Source of the DNA: JAVBPA01 sp031549925
Lineage (GTDB): Bacteria > Bacillota > Clostridia > Oscillospirales > CAG-272
NCBI GenBank assembly: GCA_031549925.1
Contig: JAVBPA010000002.1
Span: 1 to 40,794 of the forward strand
DNA length: 40,794 bases
Direction: 5' to 3'
Below are positions 35,051-40,794 of this stretch, piece by piece. Positions within the stretch are counted from its first letter, which is position 1; each line of letters starts with the position of its first letter. The notes below the pieces were generated by a model, which ran no database searches, was not told where the DNA came from, and saw only the letters and a list, made by a program, of their open reading frames with translations. The translations under genes and the position numbers were made by a program.

Positions 35051-35090
35051 AAAGTTTTTTGCCAGGCTTTTTCGAAAAAAAGCCGCGTAT
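35051..35090 (-). repeat. Dispersed palindromic repeat, copy C
   Basis: AAAGTTTTTTGCCAGGC leads into a core GGCTTTTTCGAAAAAAAGCC (35065-35084) and CGCGTAT. It matches copy B (2704-2755) in sequence and direction and again sits at a gene end, between the convergent pepD and sipL genes, where it may help terminate transcription. Confidence 0.65.
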
Positions 35091-35113
35091 TTCAAAGCTG
35101 TCAGTTTTTTATA

Positions 35114-36709
35114 TCAAATAACTTTTTCAAAAACCGGTTGTTTCCGCACTTTCGGAATAAGCAAAACCTTTTCATCCGTTATAGTATCGTTTGCCATATT
35201 GTTTGCGCTCATAATAGCATCGCGGGTTGTTCCGTAATATTTTGCTATATCCCACAACCTTTCCCCTTTCGACGGATAATACAGAGTCATCGGCGGGCGG
35301 CTTTTTGATTGTTGAGGTTGTTCTGTAAGCGTTGTGTTAATTATTGAATTAATTTTATTTTTTTCGATCAATGCAAGACCTAAAATAACTTCAAAATCCG
35401 TATAAATATTACCCGAATCAGCCCGGCTTTTAACATTTGAAGCGTTTAAGGTATCCATAAATTCGAGTTGATTTAATTCGGATTGTAAATCTATTTCATA
35501 TTTAAAAGGTTCGGTATAAGAAATATTTTTATAACCGTCTGAACAGTTTGCCAATATATTAATTAATGCGCTTCCGTTTAAAATCGTCCGTTTTTTATCG
35601 CTGTCATATGATAAACCGTTATTTTTCAAAATTACCGAAGTATTAATTATATTTTCTATATTATCGGTTCCCGTTTCCGATAATGCTTTTTTCGCGTTTA
35701 CCGTAAAGTTTGTGTTAATACATTTACGTAAAATATAAGAATCAATGTCCGCGTTTATATTTTTTAAAGCCGATGAAGTCGAATACATATCTGCTGTATA
35801 TGAAACTTCTTTGTTTGACATACAACGGGGTATTATTCTGTAAGTAGCATCAAGTTCAATAATACGGTTTTCGCCGTAGCTATCTGCCGCTATCTGTGTT
35901 TTTATGTCGTTTACTTGTGCGGGAGCTATGTATTCACCCGAACCTGCCATAGCTGCTGCGGCAGAAACCGGAACACGTTTTACAATAGTATGCGGATTTC
36001 CGTTTTCATCCGCGTATATAACAGTTACAGCAGCGTTTCCTGAAAGCTGGAGTATTGCCGTTTGAGGTTTAAAATCAGATATACATATATCAATACCGCA
36101 GTATAAAATCGATGAAGCGGGAGGCATTTGAGAATCTATAACGATATCTTCGCTCATCGACTGATCATCAAGCAAGGAAGTTGTTACAAGCAAAGTGTTC
36201 ATGCGTCGTATATCGCGTTCAAGCGCTAATTCGTCGGCAGCACTTTTTATCCCTTCGATAGATGGAGTTATATCTTTTTGGTTTGTTGCATTCACATATG
36301 TATTTACTTTTGAACCGAGCAGAAGTTTACGCGGATTTTGCAATTTGCATACGACATTATCGAGTTTGGGCATTATACTTATATCCGTATTATTCAAATC
36401 TGAATTTGATTCAACGAAACCTTCGTACGGATATGAAACAGAAATACTTTTTATCGCGTCGTCTTCCGTTAACAGCAATACGATAAAAATTACATATCCT
36501 TCAAAATTAATTTTATTTCCTTCATGCGAATATGAATTTAAATTTGTCCTGGCATTTGTTTGCAAAATACGTTTTACATCCGGGATATAATCCGGCAAAG
36601 AATATTCTTCCGAAACTGTATTTTCCGCGGTTGTGTCAATCAGTTTTGAAAATATCTCGTTTTTATTTGACGCTGGTACTTTTAACTTAGATAAATCTGT
36701 AGGATTCAT
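35114..36709 (-). CDS. SipL-like spore coat morphogenesis protein (SPOCS + LysM)
   Basis: This 531-residue protein has repeated DUF3794/SPOCS units, each with beta-rich patterns such as EEYSLPDYIPDVKRILQTNA (about 34), DQSMSEDIVIDSQMPPASS, and a third near 330-450. It ends with a LysM domain at 477-521 (YYPSKGERLWDIAKYYGTTR, then LLIPKV). Length and order match SipL of Clostridioides difficile, which binds SpoIVA through its LysM and is needed to attach the spore coat. It has no signal peptide, fitting a mother-cell protein. The SD is GGAGGGGA. It lies downstream of sigK on the same strand with a 190-nt gap. No sigma-E type promoter is convincing. Confidence 0.85.
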   Translation of the reverse strand: MNPTDLSKLKVPASNKNEIFSKLIDTTAENTVSEEYSLPDYIPDVKRILQTNARTNLNSYSHEGNKINFEGYVIFIVLLLTEDDAIKSISVSYPYEGFVESNSDLNNTDISIMPKLDNVVCKLQNPRKLLLGSKVNTYVNATNQKDITPSIEGIKSAADELALERDIRRMNTLLVTTSLLDDQSMSEDIVIDSQMPPASSILYCGIDICISDFKPQTAILQLSGNAAVTVIYADENGNPHTIVKRVPVSAAAAMAGSGEYIAPAQVNDIKTQIAADSYGENRIIELDATYRIIPRCMSNKEVSYTADMYSTSSALKNINADIDSYILRKCINTNFTVNAKKALSETGTDNIENIINTSVILKNNGLSYDSDKKRTILNGSALINILANCSDGYKNISYTEPFKYEIDLQSELNQLEFMDTLNASNVKSRADSGNIYTDFEVILGLALIEKNKINSIINTTLTEQPQQSKSRPPMTLYYPSKGERLWDIAKYYGTTRDAIMSANNMANDTITDEKVLLIPKVRKQPVFEKVI

Positions 36710-36899
36710 TAATTTATCTCCCCTCCGGTATGATTTTATTTTGTTTTATCTTAATCATTAAAGCTCATATTATATTTATTTGAGCATTCATCGTTAAATT
36801 ATATGATTTATTTAACTTTTTTATGATATGGGGGATAAATTCTTTTTTATCAGCGAAGCTATTTCATCCGAACGAAGATTAATATAAAACATATATTAT

Positions 36900-37598
36900 T
36901 TAAAACATATAAAAACCAGGTCGCGCCAACAAAGAATTTATTTTGTAAAGCGCACTTTTTTCAATCCTGCTGACATATGATCTTGATATTCCCATCATAT
37001 CGGCAATTTCACGCTGAGTTGAAGCAGGTTTGTTTCCGAGACCGTACCGCATAATAATAATTTGTTTTTCTCTTTCGGTAAGTTCATCTTTTATGATTTT
37101 CATAGCTTTCGCACTTTTAACTCGGACGTCAAGATCATCTGCTATCGTGTCGTCACAACTGATTACATCTATGTATGTAAGAGGATTTCCGTCTCGGTCT
37201 ACATCAATTGTTTCATTTATCGAAACTTCGCATGAAGATTTTTTCTGCGAACGGAAGTACATAAGTATTTCATTCTGCAAGCATTTTGCGGCATAAGTAG
37301 CAAAACGCGTACCATTTGATATATCAAACGTGTCAATAGCCTTTATCAGCCCTATAGTACCGATAGACATGATGTCGTCTTGATTCTTTGAAGTAGTATA
37401 ATATTTTTTAACTATGTGAGCAACTAGTCTTATGTTATGTTCTATAAGTATTTCTCTCGCTCTGCTGTCTCCGCTTCTGGCACGCAGAAAATAATCTCTT
37501 TCCTCTTCAGCCGAAAGAGGCTGCGGAAATGAACCGCTTCCGCTTACTTTCAGAAACATATATACAAATTGCAAGAGTATACTAAAAATATTTTCCAT
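36900..37598 (-). CDS. sigK: RNA polymerase sporulation sigma factor SigK
   Basis: The start is ATG 37598, with GGGAGG 8 nt upstream; the ATG at 37622 has none. The 232-residue protein has a hydrophobic pro-type N-terminus (MENIFSILLQFVYMFLK), then SFPQPLSAEEERDYFLRARS, region 2 (IRLVAHIVKKYYTTSKNQDD, MSIGTIGLIKAIDTF, GTRFATYAAKCLQNEILMYF) and region 4 (LTEREKQIIIMRYG, TQREIADMMGISRSYVSRIE). SigK directs late mother-cell genes such as coat and lysis functions. The gene is continuous, with no skin-type element interrupting it. The hydrophobic start suggests a pro-sequence that is removed. Confidence 0.9.
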   Translation of the reverse strand: MENIFSILLQFVYMFLKVSGSGSFPQPLSAEEERDYFLRARSGDSRAREILIEHNIRLVAHIVKKYYTTSKNQDDIMSIGTIGLIKAIDTFDISNGTRFATYAAKCLQNEILMYFRSQKKSSCEVSINETIDVDRDGNPLTYIDVISCDDTIADDLDVRVKSAKAMKIIKDELTEREKQIIIMRYGLGNKPASTQREIADMMGISRSYVSRIEKSALYKINSLLARPGFYMF

Positions 37599-37896
37599 TT
37601 CTGTTTCCTCCCGGTATATCATGCTTTGTATTTATTTTAATATAAGCAATGGATTTTTTATGCAGAATTTATGTTTTCATAAAATATTATATTAATAAAA
37701 TTTAAAATGTTTCCTTTTTTTGTATCGTTTTTACATCTTTTTTGTTTTATTTTTAATTTACATATATCAATTACTTTTGATTTGGATATAATTACATTAT
37801 AAATATCCGGTTTACTATAAAAGTTGGTTGCCGAAAAGTTAATTTATTTAAAAGATCAGTTTGTTTAAAAGTTTAATATAAAGGAGATTAAATATT
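37599..37896. other. Divergent intergenic region sigK / ppx
   Basis: About 298 nt, AT-rich. TTTGAT and TATAAA elements around 37778-37802 may form a promoter for the ppx-ppk unit, but spacing is uncertain. I see no clear sigma-E promoter for sigK, no RNA element and no repeat. Confidence 0.4.
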
Positions 37897-38844
37897 ATGC
37901 GCTGTGCCATAATCGACGTCGGATCAAACACCGCCCGAATGAATATTTACGATATAAAAGATCAGAACGGCGAAATTCCGTTTACACGTGTTTTGACTGA
38001 AAGTTGTAATTTAGGTTTGATTAATTATGTTGAAAATAAAAATTTATCTCTTGAAGGAATAGAAAAATTAATCGAAGCTTTATCCGTTTTTACAAATTTG
38101 GCCCAAAATATACAATGCAGCAAATTTTATTATATCGGAACAGCTGCGCTGCGTAATATTGACAATGTAAATTCTGTTATATCATTTGTAAGAGAAGCAC
38201 TTGGTATATATATCGATATAATTTCCGGAGAAAACGAAGCTCTGCTCGGTTTTTGCGGGTTAAAAATTAGTTTCGGAGATAATCTCCGGCAAGGTATTAT
38301 GATTGATGTAGGGGGCGGCAGCACCGAAATTATCGGATTTGTAGATGGGTTAGCCGTTAGAGCTTTTTGTATGCCTATGGGATGTTTAACCCTTTTTCGA
38401 GATCATGTTGGAAGTATATTACCTGCGAAAACAGAACTTAAAGAAATAAGAACGGAAGTTGACCGCCGAGTTGAAAAACTATGCTGGCTAAAAAATTACG
38501 GAAACACCGCTTATCTTGTAGGAGGTACAGCGAGAGCCGCCGGAAAACTTTTTGAATTGCTTTACCGGGGAGGAATCAGCGACAGTGTATGTGTCATGTC
38601 ATACAGCAATTTAAAACAAATATATGATTATATCAAGTTTCCCGATAAAGAAACAATAAAATTACTTGTAAGAACTAATCCCGACAGACTTCATACGCTG
38701 ATACCGGGTATATGTTCTTTTTTGAGAATCTTGAAATATTCAAACATCGAAAACATTATAATATCGCCTACCGGAATAAGGGAAGGATATTTAATTGAAC
38801 GTGTTATAAATCCTTCCGCAGAATTTATTGCAAAGCAAATATAA
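37897..38844 (+). CDS. ppx: Ppx/GppA family phosphatase
   Basis: This 315-residue protein of the ASKHA fold starts CAIIDVGSNTARMNIYD (phosphate 1), has GTAALRNIDN, IISGENEALLGF (catalytic Glu), MIDVGGGSTEIIGF (phosphate 2), and YLVGGTARAAGKLFE. It is the short type without the C-terminal HD domain. It removes phosphate from polyphosphate or from pppGpp. AAGGAG lies 10 nt before the ATG. It is followed 55 nt later by ppk, so the pair probably controls polyphosphate. Exopolyphosphatase is more likely than GppA because of the neighbour, but sequence alone does not separate them. Confidence 0.9.
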   Translation: MRCAIIDVGSNTARMNIYDIKDQNGEIPFTRVLTESCNLGLINYVENKNLSLEGIEKLIEALSVFTNLAQNIQCSKFYYIGTAALRNIDNVNSVISFVREALGIYIDIISGENEALLGFCGLKISFGDNLRQGIMIDVGGGSTEIIGFVDGLAVRAFCMPMGCLTLFRDHVGSILPAKTELKEIRTEVDRRVEKLCWLKNYGNTAYLVGGTARAAGKLFELLYRGGISDSVCVMSYSNLKQIYDYIKFPDKETIKLLVRTNPDRLHTLIPGICSFLRILKYSNIENIIISPTGIREGYLIERVINPSAEFIAKQI

Positions 38845-38899
38845 ATAATCCTAAAAAGCTTATATTATTTTTACAAATAAAATCTTACGGGAAATTTTT

Positions 38900-40794
38900 A
38901 TGAATAACAATTACATTAACCGAGAGCTTTCCTGGTTGAAATTTAACAAGAGAGTATTGGAGGAAGCGCAGTCGCCGTTTGTTCCTGATTTTGAAAAGCT
39001 TAAATTTATATCTATATTTACATCAAATCTTGACGAATTTTTTATGGTTCGTGCCGGAAGTATGTATGAACGTTCGCTTTCAAACGAAGATAACTCCGAC
39101 AATAAAACAGGGATGAACGCGCTTGAGCAATTATGCGCTATATATCGCGACGCGCGTCCGCTTTACCGTTTGCGTGACGTTTACTATTCATCAGTTATAG
39201 AATCTCTGAAACAAAACGGGATTTTTTCAGAAAATATAAAAGAGCTTTGTACGGCAGATAAAAAAAGCATTAAGCTTTATTATAAAAAAGAATTACAGCC
39301 TTTGCTATCTCCTCAAATAATTGACGCAAAACATCCTCTTCCCCGTCTTGAAAACAAAAAGCTGTATATGTTCCTTTCACTTAAAAGAGATGATAAACAG
39401 TTTTGGGGAATTGTTCCGATAAATTCAGCAATGAAAAGGCTTTATTATATCACTTCACCTGATAAGCTTTCGTATTTTTTAGCAGAAGATATCCTGTTGC
39501 AACAGGCTTCGGAAATTTTCAAATCCTATACTTTAGTATCAAAAGGCATTATCCGAATTACCCGTAACGCGGATATCGAAGTAGACGATAATTTTACAGA
39601 CGATGATCTCGATTACCGCGAATATGTAACAGCAGCGATAAAAAAACGCGAAAAATTAAATCCGATAAGATTGGAATTTTATTTCGGATTAAACCGCGGA
39701 AGCGATAAGATGAAAAAATATCTGCAGGAGATATTGAATTTATCTGAGTCTCAAACCTTTATTTCCGAAACTCCGCTTGATATGAGTTATGTTTATTCGC
39801 TTGAAGAAAAAATCATACCTGAATACGGCGATAAACCTGCTTTATTTTATACACCTTTGATTCCGCAGTACAGAAGAGATATAAATCCGCTTACATCCAT
39901 AACTGAAGAAGTTAAAAAACGCGATCTTTTGCTTTCTTTTCCCTATTACAGCATAAAACCTTATTTAAAACTATTGGAAGAAGCAGCTTTTGATCCGGAA
40001 ACAATCAGTATAAAAATCACTCTGTACCGTCTTTCGAGTAATTCGGAAATAATAAATCTGCTTTGCCGCGCTTCCGAAAACGGGAAAGAAGTTACGGCAG
40101 TAGTCGAACTTAAAGCCAGATTTGACGAAAATAACAATATTAATTGGTCAAGAAGACTGGAAGAAGCGGGATGCAATATTGTTTACGGAGTTGAAGGTTT
40201 AAAAATCCATTCTAAAATTACTCTGATAACAAGACGAGCCGAAAAAGGTATATGGCATTTAGTTCACATCGGAACCGGAAATTACAATGAAAAAACAGCT
40301 AAAATTTACACGGATGTAGGAATTATTACTTCCGATACAGATATTTGCGCTGATTCTGTAGCTTTTTTCCAAAACATTACCTTAGGTGATCAATCGTATG
40401 TATACAAAAATTTACTTGTAGCTCCGAATTGCTTAAAAAACCGGATAATTGATTTAATCAATGCTGAAGCTGAACTCCGGGAAAATGGATACATTTGTAT
40501 TAAAATGAACAGTTTAACCGATAAAGAAATAATCGACGCTTTAACAAGCGCTTCTGTATTTGGAGTAAAAATCGATTTGATAATCCGTGGTATTTGTTGT
40601 TTAATGCCCGGGATTGCAGGTGTTTCCGAAAATATCAAAGTACACAGCATTGTCGGAAGATATCTCGAACATTCCAGAATATTTATATTTGGAAACGGAG
40701 AAAACGAAAACAATAAAAAAACCGAATCGGGAAACATAGCAAAGAGTAACAATTCAAGAAAAGTTTTTATCGGTTCGGCGGATCTTATGACCCG
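38900..40794 (+). CDS. ppk1: Polyphosphate kinase Ppk1, C-terminal end missing
   Basis: The frame is open from ATG 38900 (GGGA upstream) to the window end, 631 complete codons of an expected 690-700. The N-terminus NNNYINRELSWLKFNKRVLE is the Ppk1 signature. Later are FTSNLDEFFMVRAGS, RRDINPLTSI, SFPYYSIKPYLKLLEEAA, ITLYRLSSNS, ELKARFDENNNINW, GLKIH437SKITL (the phosphorylated His), HLVHIGTGNYNEKTAKIYTD and VGRYLEH591SRIF (second active-site His). It makes polyphosphate from ATP reversibly, at the membrane. All visible active-site residues are intact. Confidence 0.96.
   Translation, partial: MNNNYINRELSWLKFNKRVLEEAQSPFVPDFEKLKFISIFTSNLDEFFMVRAGSMYERSLSNEDNSDNKTGMNALEQLCAIYRDARPLYRLRDVYYSSVIESLKQNGIFSENIKELCTADKKSIKLYYKKELQPLLSPQIIDAKHPLPRLENKKLYMFLSLKRDDKQFWGIVPINSAMKRLYYITSPDKLSYFLAEDILLQQASEIFKSYTLVSKGIIRITRNADIEVDDNFTDDDLDYREYVTAAIKKREKLNPIRLEFYFGLNRGSDKMKKYLQEILNLSESQTFISETPLDMSYVYSLEEKIIPEYGDKPALFYTPLIPQYRRDINPLTSITEEVKKRDLLLSFPYYSIKPYLKLLEEAAFDPETISIKITLYRLSSNSEIINLLCRASENGKEVTAVVELKARFDENNNINWSRRLEEAGCNIVYGVEGLKIHSKITLITRRAEKGIWHLVHIGTGNYNEKTAKIYTDVGIITSDTDICADSVAFFQNITLGDQSYVYKNLLVAPNCLKNRIIDLINAEAELRENGYICIKMNSLTDKEIIDALTSASVFGVKIDLIIRGICCLMPGIAGVSENIKVHSIVGRYLEHSRIFIFGNGENENNKKTESGNIAKSNNSRKVFIGSADLMT

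Noticed and set aside
36195..36590. 131-codon open frame antisense to the SipL-like gene
   Set aside because: Shadow of the SPOCS coding sequence on the opposite strand; no independent evidence.
1..40794. CRISPR arrays, tRNA/rRNA genes, insertion sequences or prophage
   Set aside because: No regularly spaced repeats, tRNA-like cloverleaf or transposase/integrase motifs were seen; the only repeats are three short palindromic elements.

Overview
The window is AT-rich (roughly one third G+C by eye). It carries near-consensus sigma-A promoters (TTGACA-N17-TATAAT type), G-rich Shine-Dalgarno sites, a T-box leader and two endospore genes: a SigK-type sigma factor and a SipL-like SPOCS/LysM coat protein. 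Together these point to a spore-forming Bacillota of class Clostridia, probably an anaerobic gut-type organism given the alpha-L-fucosidase, GH43-like protein, two sugar/solute-binding lipoproteins and an SLH-serpin. The layout is ordinary chromosome with many short divergent or convergent units. I see no phage, insertion sequence, integrase, CRISPR array, rRNA or tRNA gene.

Layout. 1-2538 (+): the end of one DHHW/SGNH acyltransferase-like protein, then a lipoprotein holding a degenerate and an intact copy of that domain. 2539-2778: two inverted copies of a dispersed repeat around a terminator. 2779-6728 (-): NTP_transf_5-like nucleotidyltransferase, GT4 glycosyltransferase and a solute-binding lipoprotein. 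6839-8823 (+): a HAD phosphatase from an apparently leaderless promoter, then a URO-D-superfamily protein. 8825-10500 (-): a secreted SLH-serpin broken by one frameshift. 10570-11598 (-): acyltransferase 3. 11781-13067 (+): GH29 fucosidase. 13241-16109 (-): a second URO-D-like protein coupled to RqcH. 16189-19011 (-): TrkA-TrkH potassium uptake. 19190-19780 (+): a two-repeat DUF1599 protein. 19738-22227 (-): TrmL and an unrecognised 642-residue protein with an internal zinc ribbon. 22370-26598 (+): SecA and a duplicated multi-pass membrane protein. 26642-30007 (-): Crp-like regulator, NMT1-type binding protein, permease and GH43-like protein, tightly coupled, with no ATPase. 30130-32176 (-): TrpB2 behind a T-box leader. 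32231-35031 (+): GalE and a PepD-type dipeptidase. 35114-37598 (-): SipL-like and SigK. 37897-40794 (+): Ppx/GppA phosphatase and Ppk1, the latter cut by the window end.

Working together: the first 7 kb looks like surface polysaccharide decoration (acyltransferases, glycosyltransferase, nucleotidyltransferase). Ppx and Ppk1 form a polyphosphate degradation/synthesis pair. TrkA gates TrkH. TrpB2 is probably controlled by uncharged tRNA. The Crp-SBP-permease-GH43 unit looks autoregulated through a palindrome inside its own promoter. The least explained items are the ATPase-less transporter operon, the zinc-ribbon protein, the pseudo-acyltransferase fusion, the frameshifted SLH-serpin, and the two URO-D paralogues that lack the HemE N-terminal signature.
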